Assembly (NCBI RefSeq): GCF_001864895.1
Contig: NZ_MJGO01000041.1
Location: forward strand, 64,401 to 128,400
Reading direction: 5' to 3'
Source: Curtobacterium sp. MCBA15_009
GTDB taxonomy: Bacteria > Actinomycetota > Actinomycetes > Actinomycetales > Microbacteriaceae
DNA: 64,000 nucleotides
Shown here: in pieces, positions 42,865 through 54,842 of the stretch
Position numbering within the stretch: the stretch's first letter is position 1
Layout: each line of letters starts with the position of its first letter
Made by a program: the position numbers and the translations under genes
The notes under the pieces: model-generated
Told to the model about the DNA's origin: nothing
Databases searched by the model: none
What the model saw: only the letters and a program-made list of their open reading frames with translations

Positions 42865-44411
42865 GGGTCGACCTGCTCGCGGGCGAGGTCCGCGGCAGCG
42901 CCCGCCGGTCGGTGTTCGTCGTGCTCGGCAGTCTGGTCGGGCTCCTCGCCGCGGTCTGGGCCGCGGCGCAGCTGATCGACCTCCGCCCGGCCGACGCCGA
43001 GACGGCACGGGCGGTCGTCGTGCCGGTCGGTGCCCTCGTCGCGTTCGCGTTCACCGTGGTGCCGCTCGTGGTCGGCCGGGGCGACCAGCTCGACCCGAGG
43101 CGCTTCACGGTCTTCGGTATCGGCCGTCGCCGGCTCGCGGTGGGCCTCGGTGTCGCCGGGCTCGTCGGCGTCCCGGTGCTCGGGGTCGTCGTCCTCGCGG
43201 TCGGCCAGGTCGCCGTCTGGGCCCGCGACGCGGGGACCGGGTTCCTCGCGGTCGTCGCCGGGCTGCTCGCCGTGGCGACCTGCGCCCTGCTCGTCCGGGT
43301 CGGCAGCGCCGTCGGCTCGCGCGTCATCGGGCCCCAGCGGTCGCGGGACGCCGGGTGGCTCGTCGCCCTCGTCGTCGTCGCGCTGACGATCCCGGCCGTG
43401 TCCCTGCTGCTGCGCGTCGACTGGCTCGACACCCGGGGCGCGGAACTGCAGCGCGTCGCGGACGTCGCCGGCTGGACCCCCTGGGGCGCCGCGTGGGCCG
43501 TGCCGGCGGACGTCGCCAGCGGGCACGTCGGAGCCGGCATCCTCAAGCTGCTCGTCGCCGTCGTCGTGGTCGCCCTGCTCGCCTGGGCCTGGTGGGCGCT
43601 CGTCGGCCGGGCGCTCGAGACCGTCGACGGTCGCCCCCGTGCCCGTCGCTACCGCGGGCTCGGCTGGTTCGCCCGTCTCGGGTCCACGCCCGTGGCCGCG
43701 GTCGCCGCCCGTGCCCTGACGTACTGGGTGCGGGACCCGCGCTACCGCGCCTCGTACCTCGTCATCGTGTTCGTGCCGGTCGTGGTGCTGCCGCTCGGCG
43801 TCGCCGGAGTGCCGTGGCACTGGACGGCCCTCGTGCCGCTGCCGCTCATGGCCCTGATCGCCGGGTTCCTGCCGCACAACGACGTCTCCTACGACAACAC
43901 GGCGGTCTGGCTGCACGTGGCGTCCGGCGCACCGGGGTGGAGCGACCGGCTCGGCCGCGTCGTGCCGCTGCTCGTCGTCGGTACGCCCCTGATCGTGGCC
44001 GGTGCATGGGTGTCCGCGCGCCTCTACGGCGACCTCTCGGTGTTCCCGCTGCTCGTCGGCGTGAGCGCGAGCGCCCTGCTCTCCGGCCTCGGGCTGTCGA
44101 GCGTGGTCTCGGTCCTCATGCCGTACCCGACGGTGCGGCCCGGTGACCACCCGTTCCAGCAGCCGCAGGCCGCCGGCGTCGCCGCGACCGTGGCGCAGGC
44201 GACGATGGTCATCGCGATCGTGGTGTGCACGGTGCCCGCCGCGGTGCTCGCGGCCCTCGCCCTGACGCAGGGCAGCGAGCCGTGGTCGATGCTGACGCTC
44301 GGCGTGGGCATCGGGGTCGGCGTCGTCGTCCTCGCGATCGGTGTGGCAGCGGGCGGGGCACTGTTCGACCGCCGTGGCCCGGACCTGCTCGCCGCGGCGC
44401 AGCGCAACTGA
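42840..44411 (+). CDS. Polytopic ABC transporter permease, about 12 helices
   Basis: A 523-aa membrane protein with about twelve hydrophobic helices, beginning MVAQLLRLRVDLLAG. It is the membrane partner of the preceding ATPase, given the 25-nt gene overlap. Length and the central HWTALVPLPLMALIAGFLPHNDVSYDN segment resemble the large ABC-2-like exporters of actinobacteria. The substrate is unknown. The ATG start lies inside the ATPase gene; no better start is seen downstream. Confidence 0.82.
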   Translation: MVAQLLRLRVDLLAGEVRGSARRSVFVVLGSLVGLLAAVWAAAQLIDLRPADAETARAVVVPVGALVAFAFTVVPLVVGRGDQLDPRRFTVFGIGRRRLAVGLGVAGLVGVPVLGVVVLAVGQVAVWARDAGTGFLAVVAGLLAVATCALLVRVGSAVGSRVIGPQRSRDAGWLVALVVVALTIPAVSLLLRVDWLDTRGAELQRVADVAGWTPWGAAWAVPADVASGHVGAGILKLLVAVVVVALLAWAWWALVGRALETVDGRPRARRYRGLGWFARLGSTPVAAVAARALTYWVRDPRYRASYLVIVFVPVVVLPLGVAGVPWHWTALVPLPLMALIAGFLPHNDVSYDNTAVWLHVASGAPGWSDRLGRVVPLLVVGTPLIVAGAWVSARLYGDLSVFPLLVGVSASALLSGLGLSSVVSVLMPYPTVRPGDHPFQQPQAAGVAATVAQATMVIAIVVCTVPAAVLAALALTQGSEPWSMLTLGVGIGVGVVVLAIGVAAGGALFDRRGPDLLAAAQRN

Positions 44412-44445
44412 CCGCAGGCACGCTGCGCGTCCGGCTCGACCGTCG

Positions 44446-44451
44446 TACCCT
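44446..44451 (+). promoter_or_regulatory. -10 element, leaderless start of DUF3039
   Basis: TACCCT, 6 nt before ATG 44458. Confidence 0.6.
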
Positions 44452-44457
44452 GGGTCC

Positions 44458-44718
44458 ATGAGCATGACGGAACCCGGCGGCGGCCTCGACGTGATGGACC
44501 GGGAGCTCGAGAAGCTCCTCGAAGACGAAGCGATCGAGCCCGGCGACCACGAGCGGTTCTCGCACTACGTCAAGAAGGACAAGATCCTGCAGTCCGCCCT
44601 GTCCGGCAAGCCGGTCAAGGCACTGTGCGGCAAGAAGTGGATCCCGGGCCGCGACCCGGAGAAGTTCCCGGTCTGCCCGGACTGCAAGGCCATCTACGAG
44701 AAGATGAAGGCCGAGTAG
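44458..44718 (+). CDS. DUF3039 protein
   Basis: An 86-aa acidic protein of the actinobacterial DUF3039 family. An N-terminal helix (LEKLLEDEAIEPGDHERFSHYV) is followed by a probable small zinc site from Cys in KALCGKKW and CPDC near the C-terminus, plus a His. Function unknown. ATG 44458 was chosen from TACCCT 6 nt upstream; ATG 44464 is the alternative. Confidence 0.85.
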   Translation: MSMTEPGGGLDVMDRELEKLLEDEAIEPGDHERFSHYVKKDKILQSALSGKPVKALCGKKWIPGRDPEKFPVCPDCKAIYEKMKAE

Positions 44719-44733
44719 ACGCGAGTACGGAAC

Positions 44734-44775
44734 GGACGGGAGGCCCGTGGCGACGCCGCCACGAGCCTCCCGTCC
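44734..44775 (+). terminator. GGAGGCCCGTGG hairpin after DUF3039
   Basis: Nineteen-nt arms beginning GGACGGGAGGCCCGTGGCG pair with one mismatch across a short loop. It begins 15 nt after the stop and belongs to the GGAGGC hairpin family. Confidence 0.7.
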
Positions 44776-44802
44776 GCCGTCTGGGTCGGCAGCCTGCGCA
44801 TC

Positions 44803-44853
44803 GTGAGCAGAAGAGGTCGGGTCGCGTTCCGGGACTCGACCTCTTGTGCTCAC
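44803..44853. repeat. 51-bp GTGAGCAGAAGA hairpin, copy 1
   Basis: Arms of 21 nt (GTGAGCAGAAGAGGTCGGGT...) with two mismatches. It is followed by TGGAC, as is copy 2. It lies in the 281-bp gene-free gap 44719-44999. Confidence 0.7.
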
Positions 44854-44906
44854 TGGACGCGTGCGCTCTGCGCCGCCGTCGGCCCGGCCCCGGGCGGCTG
44901 CGCTGA

Positions 44907-44957
44907 GTGAGCAGAAGATGTCGGGTCGCCGTCCGCGACCCGACGTCTTCTGCTCAC
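44907..44957. repeat. 51-bp GTGAGCAGAAGA hairpin, copy 2
   Basis: Arms of 23 nt (GTGAGCAGAAGATGTCGGGT...) with one G-U pair. Same length as copy 1, starting 104 bp later. The second copy ends 43 bp from the stop of the convergent nicotinate phosphoribosyltransferase gene. Confidence 0.75.
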
Positions 44958-44999
44958 TGGACGACGCGGCCTGCGCCCCGCAGCGCTCCGCGCCCGCGC

Positions 45000-46289
45000 T
45001 CAGATCACCAGCGTCGGGATCGCGGGGTCGCCGCGGCCGATGCGCGCGGCATCCGCGGGCAGCTCGGCCTTCGACCGCTTGTGGTGCGCCCGGGCTGCCT
45101 CGACGCCGTCGACCCCGAGGAAGGCCTGGTCGACCTCGCCGCCGGTGACCACCGGCACGAGCAGGGGGCGCTCGTCCGGGCCGACCTGGCCCTGGGTGAG
45201 CACGACCTCGGCCGTCGCGACCCCGTTGCGCAAGCGTCGGCCGGCCTCCTTGCGGCCGCCCGCCGAGGCCTTGTCGGCGGACTTCTTCGCGACCGGCACC
45301 CACGAGTCGCCGTCGGCGGACTCGTGCGCGACGAGCTTGAAGACCATGCCGGCGGCGGGGTGGCCGGAGCCGGAGACGACCGAGGTGCCGACCCCGTACG
45401 AGTCGACCGGCGCCGCGCGGAGGGCCGCGATCGTGTACTCGTCGAGGTCGTTCGTGACGGTGATCTTCGTGCCGGTCGCGCCGAGCCGGTCGAGCTGCGC
45501 CCGCACCGACGCCACGACCGAGGGCAGGTCCCCGCTGTCGATGCGGACGGCGCCGAGCGCACCGTCGGTGAGCCGGACGGCGGTGTCGACGGCCGCCTCG
45601 ATGTCGTAGGTGTCCACGAGCAGCGTCGTGCCGCTGCCGAGGGCGTCGAGCTGGGAGCGGAACGCGGCCTCTTCCGAGTCGTGCAGCAGCGTGAAGGCGT
45701 GCGCCGCGGTGCCCATCGTCGGGATGCCCCAGGTGCGCCCGGCCTCGAGGTTGCTCGTCGCGCCGAACCCGGCGATGTACGCGGCCCGAGCGGCGGCGAC
45801 GGCGTTCCACTCGCCCGTGCGGCGCGAGCCCATCTCGGCCAGGGGGCGTCCGTCGGCTGCGGAGACCATGCGTGCCGCGGCGGACGCGATGGCGGAGTCC
45901 GCGTTGAAGATGCTCAGCGCGAGCGTCTCGAGAATGACTGCCTCGGCGAAGGTGCCCTCGACCTGCAGGATCGGGGAGTTCGGGAAGTAGACCTCGCCCT
46001 CCCGGTAGGCGCGGACGTCACCGGTGAAGCGGTAGTCGGCGAGCCAGGCAGCGGTCCCCGCGTCGATGACGCCGCGGTCGCGCAGGAAGCCGATCTCGTC
46101 GTCGCCGAAGCGGAACTCGCCGAGTGCGGTGAGGAAGCGTCCGAGCCCGGCGGCGACGCCGTACCGGCGTCCGTCCGGCAGTCGGCGGGCGAAGACCTCG
46201 AAGACGCACCGGCGGTCGGCGGTCCCGTCCTTGAGGGCCGCGTCGACCATGGTGAGTTCGTACTGGTCGGTCAGGAGCGCGCTGGTCAC
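45000..46289 (-). CDS. pncB: Nicotinate phosphoribosyltransferase
   Basis: A 429-aa enzyme of NAD salvage, converting nicotinate plus PRPP to nicotinate mononucleotide. Landmarks are the start [15 protein letters not shown], the [18 protein letters not shown] strand, [11 protein letters not shown] with TMGTAAHAF (phosphorylated-His region) near 205-220, and the PRPP-side DSGDLPSV near 255. The start is GTG with GGAGG just upstream and TAGTGT 7 nt before the start, so both leaderless and leadered reading are possible. It is divergent from murI. Confidence 0.92.
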   Translation of the reverse strand: MTSALLTDQYELTMVDAALKDGTADRRCVFEVFARRLPDGRRYGVAAGLGRFLTALGEFRFGDDEIGFLRDRGVIDAGTAAWLADYRFTGDVRAYREGEVYFPNSPILQVEGTFAEAVILETLALSIFNADSAIASAAARMVSAADGRPLAEMGSRRTGEWNAVAAARAAYIAGFGATSNLEAGRTWGIPTMGTAAHAFTLLHDSEEAAFRSQLDALGSGTTLLVDTYDIEAAVDTAVRLTDGALGAVRIDSGDLPSVVASVRAQLDRLGATGTKITVTNDLDEYTIAALRAAPVDSYGVGTSVVSGSGHPAAGMVFKLVAHESADGDSWVPVAKKSADKASAGGRKEAGRRLRNGVATAEVVLTQGQVGPDERPLLVPVVTGGEVDQAFLGVDGVEAARAHHKRSKAELPADAARIGRGDPAIPTLVI

Positions 46290-46296
46290 CCCTCCG

Positions 46297-46302
46297 ACAC
46301 TA
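46297..46302 (-). promoter_or_regulatory. -10 element before pncB
   Basis: TAGTGT on the minus strand, 7 nt before the GTG at 46289. The spacer contains GGAGG, unlike the other leaderless sites. Confidence 0.45.
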
Positions 46303-46391
46303 GTGACGCGACGGTCGGGAGGCCCGGATTGCGTCGGGCGCGCAGCCGCGGCACGCAGGTGGTCGGTCCAGACGTCCGCCGCCCGCGTCGG

Positions 46392-46397
46392 TACGCT
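46392..46397 (+). promoter_or_regulatory. -10 element, leaderless start of murI
   Basis: TACGCT, 7 nt before GTG 46405. This rules out the longer upstream open frame. Confidence 0.6.
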
Positions 46398-46404
46398 GGT
46401 CACC

Positions 46405-47244
46405 GTGACGGATGCACCGATCGGAGTCTTCGACAGCGGGGTCGGCGGGCTCACGGTGGCCCGCGCCATCATCGACCAGCTGCCGCGCGAGAGCATCCGG
46501 TACGTCGGTGACACCGTGCACTCGCCGTACGGCCCGAAGCCCATCGCGGACGTCCGCCGCTACGCGCTCGAGGTGATGGACGACCTGGTCGAGCAGGGCG
46601 TGAAGGCGCTCGTGATCGCCTGCAACACGGCCTCGTCGGCGGTGCTCCGCGATGCCCGTGAACGCTACGAGCAGGCCTACGGCATCCCGGTGGTCGAGGT
46701 CATCCAGCCCGCGGCCCGCGCCGCCGTGAAGCAGACCCGGACCGGCCGGGTCGGCGTCATCGGCACCGTCGGCACGATCGCGTCCCGCGCGTACGAGGAC
46801 GCCTTCGCCGTGGCCGCCGACGTCACGCTGACCACCGCGGCGTGCCCGCGGTTCGTGGAGTTCGTCGAGGCGGGGGACACCTCGTCGGCGGCGCTCCGCG
46901 AGGTCGCGGCCGGCTACCTCGACCCGGTGCGGGCGGCGGACGTCGACACCCTCGTGCTCGGCTGCACGCACTACCCGCTCATGTCCGCCGCGATCCAGTT
47001 CGTCATGGGTCCGGACGTCACCCTGGTGTCGAGCGCCGAGGAGACCGCGAACGACGTCTACCGACGGCTCGTCGAACACGGCCTCGAACGCACCGCGACG
47101 ACCGCGCCGACGTACTCGTTCGAGTCGACCGGCGACGACGAGGACGGCTTCCTCCGGCTCGCCCGACGGTTCCTCGGCCCCGAGATCGTGCGCGTCGGCC
47201 ACCTCGAGACCGGCGCCATCACCCTGCCCCGCGAGCGGGCCTGA
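46405..47244 (+). CDS. murI: Glutamate racemase
   Basis: A 279-aa cofactor-independent racemase making D-glutamate for peptidoglycan. The two catalytic cysteines are in place: Cys73 ([10 protein letters not shown]) and Cys187 (LGCTHYPLM). The N-terminal [16 protein letters not shown] and [13 protein letters not shown] motifs are canonical. The start is GTG with TACGCT 7 nt upstream. It heads the murI-rph-rdgB cluster, an order conserved in many actinobacteria. Confidence 0.96.
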   Translation: MTDAPIGVFDSGVGGLTVARAIIDQLPRESIRYVGDTVHSPYGPKPIADVRRYALEVMDDLVEQGVKALVIACNTASSAVLRDARERYEQAYGIPVVEVIQPAARAAVKQTRTGRVGVIGTVGTIASRAYEDAFAVAADVTLTTAACPRFVEFVEAGDTSSAALREVAAGYLDPVRAADVDTLVLGCTHYPLMSAAIQFVMGPDVTLVSSAEETANDVYRRLVEHGLERTATTAPTYSFESTGDDEDGFLRLARRFLGPEIVRVGHLETGAITLPRERA

Positions 47245-47319
47245 GCGGCGACCAGCCGCCCACCGCAGCCCGCTCCGCACGACCCGCACCGTGCCTCCCG
47301 GCCGGACCGAAAGGACACC

Positions 47320-48051
47320 ATGACCACCCGCATCGACGGCCGCCAGGCCGAGGACCACCGCCCCGTCACCATCGAGCGGGGGTGGAGCACGCAGGCCGAG
47401 GGCAGCGCGCTCATCTCGTTCGGCGACACGAGGGTGCTCTGCACCGCCTCGTTCACGAACGGCGTGCCGCGCTGGCTCGCCGGCAAGGGCACCGGCTGGG
47501 TCACCGCCGAGTACTCGATGCTGCCGCGCTCGACGAACGAACGCATGCAGCGCGAGTCGATCAAGGGGAAGGTCGGCGGGCGCACGCACGAGATCTCCCG
47601 GCTCATCGGGCGTTCGCTCCGCGCCGTGGTCGACACGAAGGCCCTCGGCGAGAACACCCTCGTCATCGACTGCGACGTGCTGCAGGCCGACGGCGGCACC
47701 CGCACGGCGTCGATCACCGGCGCCTACGTGGCGATGGCCGACGCGATCGAGTGGGGCCGCGACAAGGGCTTCATCGGCAAGAAGGCCACCCCGCTCACCG
47801 ACAGCGTGCAGGCGATCTCCGTCGGCATCGTCAAGGGCGAGCCGATGCTCGACCTGGCGTACACCGAGGACTCCGCCGCCGACACCGACATGAACATCGT
47901 CACCACGGGTTCGGGCAAGTTCATCGAGGTGCAGGGCACCGCCGAGCACGCGCCGTTCGACCGCGACGAACTGAACGTGCTGCTCGACCTGGGCCTGGCC
48001 GGCAACCAGTCGCTCGCGGCGATCCAGCGTTCGGTCCTGGGTCTGGCGTGA
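47320..48051 (+). CDS. rph: Ribonuclease PH
   Basis: A 243-aa phosphorolytic 3'-5' exoribonuclease that trims tRNA 3' ends. It begins [19 protein letters not shown], then has [31 protein letters not shown] with the phosphate-site Arg, and [27 protein letters not shown]. Full length for the family. GAAAGGAC precedes the ATG by about 5 nt. The stop overlaps the rdgB GTG by 4 nt. Confidence 0.96.
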   Translation: MTTRIDGRQAEDHRPVTIERGWSTQAEGSALISFGDTRVLCTASFTNGVPRWLAGKGTGWVTAEYSMLPRSTNERMQRESIKGKVGGRTHEISRLIGRSLRAVVDTKALGENTLVIDCDVLQADGGTRTASITGAYVAMADAIEWGRDKGFIGKKATPLTDSVQAISVGIVKGEPMLDLAYTEDSAADTDMNIVTTGSGKFIEVQGTAEHAPFDRDELNVLLDLGLAGNQSLAAIQRSVLGLA

Positions 48052-48641
48052 CGCCCCGCGAGGTGGTCCTGGCCACCCACAACCAGGGCAAGGTCGTCGA
48101 GCTGCGCGAGATCCTCGGGTCGGCGCTGGGCGAGGGCGTCGAGCTCGTCGGCTACGACGGCCCCGAGCCCGTCGAGGACGGCGACAGCTACGCCGCGAAC
48201 GCCCTCATCAAGGCCCGGGCCGCGGTCGCGCACACGGGGCTGCCGGCGCTCGCCGACGACTCGGGCATCGCCGTCGACGCACTCGACGGGGCGCCGGGCA
48301 TCCACTCGGCCCGGTACGCCGGCACCCGGTCGGACGCCGACAACATCGCGCTGTTGCTGCGGAACCTGGAGGGCGTCGTGGAGCGCACCGCCGCCTTCGT
48401 GTGCGCGGCCGCGTTCGTGACGCCCGACGGGGCCGAGCACGTCGTCGAGGCGGTGTGGAACGGCGAGGTCACCACCGAGCCGATCGGTGACGGCGGCCAC
48501 GGCTACGACCCCGTGTTCCGGCCGGACGACGCCGACCGCTCGTCGGCGGAGCTCACCCGCGAGGAGAAGAACGCGCTCTCGCACCGCAGCAAGGCGTTCC
48601 GCGGCATCGCCCCGATCGTGCGGGAGCACTTCGGGGTGTAG
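48048..48641 (+). CDS. rdgB: RdgB/HAM1 non-canonical purine NTP pyrophosphatase
   Basis: A 197-aa house-cleaning enzyme hydrolysing ITP, dITP and XTP to monophosphates. It shows the N-terminal [17 protein letters not shown] (THNxGK), [17 protein letters not shown] metal site, GIHSARYAG, and the C-terminal [10 protein letters not shown] (SHR-like) motif. The start is GTG overlapping the rph stop, so translation is probably coupled. Confidence 0.95.
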   Translation: MTPREVVLATHNQGKVVELREILGSALGEGVELVGYDGPEPVEDGDSYAANALIKARAAVAHTGLPALADDSGIAVDALDGAPGIHSARYAGTRSDADNIALLLRNLEGVVERTAAFVCAAAFVTPDGAEHVVEAVWNGEVTTEPIGDGGHGYDPVFRPDDADRSSAELTREEKNALSHRSKAFRGIAPIVREHFGV

Positions 48642-48711
48642 CGGTGCGCGGGCCGCGGGCTGTGGGCTCGGGCTGTCGGCTGCGGCCCGGGCGGCCGGTG
48701 CGAGTGCGGTT

Positions 48712-48773
48712 CGCACAACCGAAGTGCATCGGAACCACGCGGTGACGTGGTGCCGATGCACTCCGGTTGTGCG
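48712..48773. terminator. 62-bp palindrome between rdgB and the DedA gene
   Basis: Arms of 28 nt (CGCACAACCGAAGTGCATCG...) with two mismatches and a short loop, between convergent genes. One of the longest dyads in the window; plausible bidirectional terminator, no T-tract. Confidence 0.65.
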
Positions 48774-48828
48774 CCGCCGCGGCGTTGCCTTGGGTGCGCC
48801 GCCGCCGCGCCGCGGCGCGCAGCCGCCG

Positions 48829-49545
48829 CTACGGCTTCGGGTCGACCGCCGGCTGGGCGGGCGGGGCCGCCGCCTCGGCATCGGCCTCGTGCTTGGCCTT
48901 CCGCGCGTTCCGCAGGTAGGTGAGCGCCATCGGCACGACGGTCACGACGACCGCGGCCAGCAGGATGATGTCGATGTACTCCCGGACGATGTGCGCCACG
49001 AACGGGATGTAGCCGAGGACGTACCCGAGGAACGTCACGCCGACGCCCCAGATCACGGCGCCGATCGCGTTGTACAGCGAGTACTTCTTGTAGTTCATGC
49101 GGCCGACGCCCGCGGCGATCGGCGCGAAGGTGCGCACGACCGGCACGAAGCGGGCCAGGATGACGGCGGCGGGGCCGAAGCGGTGGAAGAACGCGTTGGT
49201 GCGGTCGACGTTCTCCTTCGAGAACAGCCCGCTCTCCTTGCGTTCGAAGATCGGTGGCCCGGCCTTCTTGCCGATGTAGTACCCGAGCTCGCCGCCGAGG
49301 AACGCCGAGGCGCCGATCATCAGCGCCGCGACCCAGACGGGGATGCCGCCGATCTCGCCGCCCCGGTCGAAGGCGAAGAGGCCGGTGATGACGAGGAGGC
49401 TGTCCCCGGGGAAGATGAAGCCGATGAGCAGCCCGGTCTCGGCGAACACGATCGCGCACACGACGAGCACGGCGATGGCCCCGAAGTGGTCGAGGATGTA
49501 CTGCGGATCGAGCCACGGGATCAGGGCGAGTGCGACGGAGTGCAT
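48829..49545 (-). CDS. DedA family membrane protein
   Basis: A 238-aa polytopic protein of the DedA/SNARE-associated family, whose members include polyprenyl-phosphate or phospholipid flippases. Landmarks are FAETGLLIGFIFPGDSLL near 43, FLGGELGYYIGKKAG, and the re-entrant FxRFxPxxRTFAPxxAG motif (FHRFGPAAVILARFVPVVRTFAPIAAG) split around 115-140. The C-terminal 30 residues are Ala/Pro/Glu-rich. ATG 49545 has GGAAG 7 nt upstream; further in-frame starts exist to 49641 but lack a site. Confidence 0.9.
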   Translation of the reverse strand: MHSVALALIPWLDPQYILDHFGAIAVLVVCAIVFAETGLLIGFIFPGDSLLVITGLFAFDRGGEIGGIPVWVAALMIGASAFLGGELGYYIGKKAGPPIFERKESGLFSKENVDRTNAFFHRFGPAAVILARFVPVVRTFAPIAAGVGRMNYKKYSLYNAIGAVIWGVGVTFLGYVLGYIPFVAHIVREYIDIILLAAVVVTVVPMALTYLRNARKAKHEADAEAAAPPAQPAVDPKP

Positions 49546-49681
49546 GGTTCTTCCGGTCGAGCGAGCGGGACACGGGGGAGTGTCCCGCAGGACGAGGGTA
49601 CCGTCCGCGGGTGTCGCGACCATCCGCCGTCGGTATGACATCCGTCGGACGCCGTGACGCCAGGGGCGGGGGCTGGGCCGG

Positions 49682-49762
49682 TGCGGAAGGAGGGACTCGA
49701 ACCCTCACGCCTGGGGCACAGGAACCTAAATCCTGCGTGTCTACCGATTCCACCACTCCCGC
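49682..49762 (-). tRNA. tRNA-Leu (TAG)
   Basis: On the minus strand the sequence folds with acceptor GCGGGAG / CTTCCGC, a class II long variable arm (TGTGCCCCAGGCGTGA region), T-loop GTTCGAGTC and anticodon stem CAGGA/TCCTG around loop TTTAGGT, anticodon TAG (reads CUA). CCA is not encoded, unlike the fMet gene at 29131. Confidence 0.93.
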
Positions 49763-49804
49763 GAGCGACGGCAGTCTACCGACAGCGGCCGCCCGACCGC
49801 GGTG

Positions 49805-51085
49805 TCAGCGCAGCTGCCGGGGCAGGTACCGCGGCACGTACCGGAGCAGCACGCCGGCGCCGATCAGGCCGAGCACGCCCATCACCCCGCTGGCGACCGC
49901 GATCGACGCCACCGCCGTCACGCCGGAGATGAGGAGCGGCGCCGCGGCCGAGCCGAAGTCGCCGGTGAACCGCCACGCGCCGAGGAACGGCGCCGGGTCG
50001 TCGCGCGGGGCGAGGTCGGCGCCGAGGGTCATGAGGATGCCCGACCCGACGCCGTTCGCGAGCGACATGGCCATCGCGATCGCGACGAACCAGCCGACGC
50101 GGGCGTCGAGGTGACCGCTCCAGGCGAGCAGGAAGTAGCTGATGCTCAGCCCGAGCATGCAGGGCAGCGCGCTCGCCAGCCGCCCCCAGCGGTCCATGAT
50201 CTGCCCGCTCGTGTAGAACAGCGCGAAGTCGACGGCGCCCGCGATGCCGATGACGAGTGCGGCCGTCGAGTCGTCGAGCCCGACGCTCACCGCCCAGAGC
50301 GGCAGGATCACCTGGCGTCCGGCCCGCATCGCGCCGATCAGTCCGGCGCCGCTGCCGAGGCGCAGCAGGACGGCCCGGTTCGCGCGGATGGTGCGGAAGA
50401 GGCCGTGCGCCTCCTTCTCGACGAAGACCGCACCGGTGTCGGTGGACGGCTCGGTCGCGTCGGTCGGCCGGGAGGCCCGTGCCGGCAACCGCAGACCGCG
50501 CGCGCCCGTCGCCGGGTCGCGCAGCACCAGGAGCACGGTCGCCGCCGCCAGGCAGCACACGACGTGGATCCAGAACGCGCTGCGGGTCGCGCCGGTCACG
50601 TGGATCACGCCGGCGGCGACGAAGGGGCCGACGAAGTACCCGAAGCGGAACACGCCGCCCAGGCTGGACAGGGCCCGCGCGCGGATCCGCACCGGGATCG
50701 CGGTCGTCATGTAGGCGTGCCGGGCCAGGGCGAAGACGGCGGTGGAGACGCCGACCAGGAACACGCCGAGCGCGAGGACCCAGGCGTTCCCGGCCGTCGT
50801 GCAGACGACGAGGCCGCCGACCGACACCAGGGCGGCGCCGATCATCGCGTTCCGCTCGCCGATGCGGGCGACGACGATGCCGGAGGGGACGTCGCCGATG
50901 AGCTCGCCGACCAGGATGAGCGACGCGACGAAGCCGGCGAAGGCCAGGCCGGCGCCGAGCGAGTCGGCCGCGATCGGGATGATCGGGATGATCGCGCCCT
51001 CGCCGATCGCGAACAGCGCCGCGGGCAGGAAGCCCGACAAGAGCACGGACCGGAAGTCGAATGAGTCGTTCGGGGTCGTGGCCAT
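49805..51085 (-). CDS. Major facilitator superfamily transporter
   Basis: A 426-aa protein with twelve predicted membrane helices and the loop 2-3 Gly-rich/basic signature [17 protein letters not shown] near 68. Its central loop (about 200-225) carries a short Arg/Pro-rich stretch. Motifs look like drug/metabolite exporters; substrate unknown. It is divergent from mnmA. TACCGT lies 10 nt before the ATG, further than in the leaderless genes. Confidence 0.87.
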   Translation of the reverse strand: MATTPNDSFDFRSVLLSGFLPAALFAIGEGAIIPIIPIAADSLGAGLAFAGFVASLILVGELIGDVPSGIVVARIGERNAMIGAALVSVGGLVVCTTAGNAWVLALGVFLVGVSTAVFALARHAYMTTAIPVRIRARALSSLGGVFRFGYFVGPFVAAGVIHVTGATRSAFWIHVVCCLAAATVLLVLRDPATGARGLRLPARASRPTDATEPSTDTGAVFVEKEAHGLFRTIRANRAVLLRLGSGAGLIGAMRAGRQVILPLWAVSVGLDDSTAALVIGIAGAVDFALFYTSGQIMDRWGRLASALPCMLGLSISYFLLAWSGHLDARVGWFVAIAMAMSLANGVGSGILMTLGADLAPRDDPAPFLGAWRFTGDFGSAAAPLLISGVTAVASIAVASGVMGVLGLIGAGVLLRYVPRYLPRQLR

Positions 51086-51129
51086 CGCCCGACCAACGGT
51101 ACGCCAGCGGTACCGGTCCGGCCGCGGGT

Positions 51130-51135
51130 TACCCT
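51130..51135 (+). promoter_or_regulatory. -10 element, leaderless start of mnmA
   Basis: TACCCT, 6 nt before ATG 51142. Confidence 0.6.
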
Positions 51136-51141
51136 TGGTGC

Positions 51142-52248
51142 ATGCGTGTTCTGGCGGCGATGAGCGGTGGGGTCGACTCGGCGGTGGCAGCCGCCCGTGC
51201 GGTCGACGCCGGGCACGACGTGGTGGGCGTGCACCTCGCGCTGAGCCGGATGCCGGGCACCCTGCGCACCGGCAGTCGCGGGTGCTGCACCATCGAGGAC
51301 TCGATGGACGCCCAGCGTGCGGCGTCCGCCCTCGGTATCCCGTACTACGTCTGGGACTTCTCGGCCCGGTTCAAGGAGGACGTCGTCGACGACTTCGTCG
51401 CCGAGTACCAGGCCGGCCGCACACCGAACCCCTGCATGCGGTGCAACGAGCGCATCAAGTTCGCCGCGCTGCTCGAGAAGGCCCTCGCGCTCGGCTTCGA
51501 CGCCGTCGCGACCGGGCACTACGCCTCGATCGTCACCGGTCCCGACGGCTCGCGCGAGCTGCACCGGTCAGCCGCGTGGGCGAAGGACCAGTCCTACGTG
51601 CTCGGGGTCCTGACCGCCGAGCAGCTGCAGCACGCGATGTTCCCGCTCGGGGCGACTCCCTCGAAGGACGAGGTCCGTGCCGAGGCCGCCGCCCGTGGGC
51701 TGACGGTCGCGCAGAAGCCCGACTCGTACGACATCTGCTTCATCCCGGACGGGGACACCCGCGGGTGGCTCGCCGACCGCGTCGGCAGCGAGACGGGCGA
51801 CGTCGTCGAGCGCGACGGCACCGTCGTCGGTTCGCACGACGGCGCGCACGGCTACACGGTCGGCCAGCGGCGCGGCCTGTCGCTCGGGCGCCCGGCCGCC
51901 GACGGCAAGCCCCGCTTCGTGCTCGAGATCCGCCCGAAGGACAACACCGTCGTGGTCGGACCGAAGGAGGCACTGGCCGTCGCGTCGATGTCGGGCTCGC
52001 GGTTCACGTGGGCGGGCACGGCCCCGGCCGACCCGGCGACGCCGTTCGCCTGCGACGTGCAGATCCGCGCGCACGCCGACCCGGTGCCCGCGACCGCGCG
52101 GGTGCAGGACGACGTGCTCGTCATCGACGTCGACGAGCCGCTGCACGGGGTCGCCCCCGGCCAGACCGCGGTGGTCTACGTCGGCACGCGGGTGCTCGGC
52201 CAGTGCACCATCGACAGCACGGTGAGCGCCGTCCCCGTCGACGCCTGA
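51142..52248 (+). CDS. mnmA: tRNA-specific 2-thiouridylase MnmA
   Basis: A 368-aa ATP-dependent enzyme placing sulfur on U34 of Lys, Glu and Gln tRNAs. The PP-loop [12 protein letters not shown] lies near 6-17. The catalytic pair Cys98 ([12 protein letters not shown]) and Cys199 ([10 protein letters not shown]) is intact, with ATGHYA and the YTVGQRRGL loop. The start is ATG with TACCCT 6 nt upstream; a longer in-frame reading is excluded by this spacing. It precedes ligA by 66 nt, a common actinobacterial neighbour. Confidence 0.96.
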   Translation: MRVLAAMSGGVDSAVAAARAVDAGHDVVGVHLALSRMPGTLRTGSRGCCTIEDSMDAQRAASALGIPYYVWDFSARFKEDVVDDFVAEYQAGRTPNPCMRCNERIKFAALLEKALALGFDAVATGHYASIVTGPDGSRELHRSAAWAKDQSYVLGVLTAEQLQHAMFPLGATPSKDEVRAEAAARGLTVAQKPDSYDICFIPDGDTRGWLADRVGSETGDVVERDGTVVGSHDGAHGYTVGQRRGLSLGRPAADGKPRFVLEIRPKDNTVVVGPKEALAVASMSGSRFTWAGTAPADPATPFACDVQIRAHADPVPATARVQDDVLVIDVDEPLHGVAPGQTAVVYVGTRVLGQCTIDSTVSAVPVDA

Positions 52249-54693
<2,445 letters not shown>

Positions 54694-54773
54694 CACGCGC
54701 CCGTCCGCAGGCCGAGCCTCCCCACTTCGGGGGACAAGTTGCATCTGGCACGAGCGTTCGTCAGCATCCTCCG

Positions 54774-54779
54774 TAGACT
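54774..54779 (+). promoter_or_regulatory. Possible -10 element for the DUF1023 hydrolase gene
   Basis: TAGACT; predicts a leader of about 57 nt ending with GGGGGAG 6 nt before ATG 54843. No convincing -35. Confidence 0.4.
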
Positions 54780-54842
54780 CGACAGGGCATCACCCGTCGT
54801 CTGCAGGGAGCCGGCGGGAAGGCCTTCCCGGGGGAGACCCGA

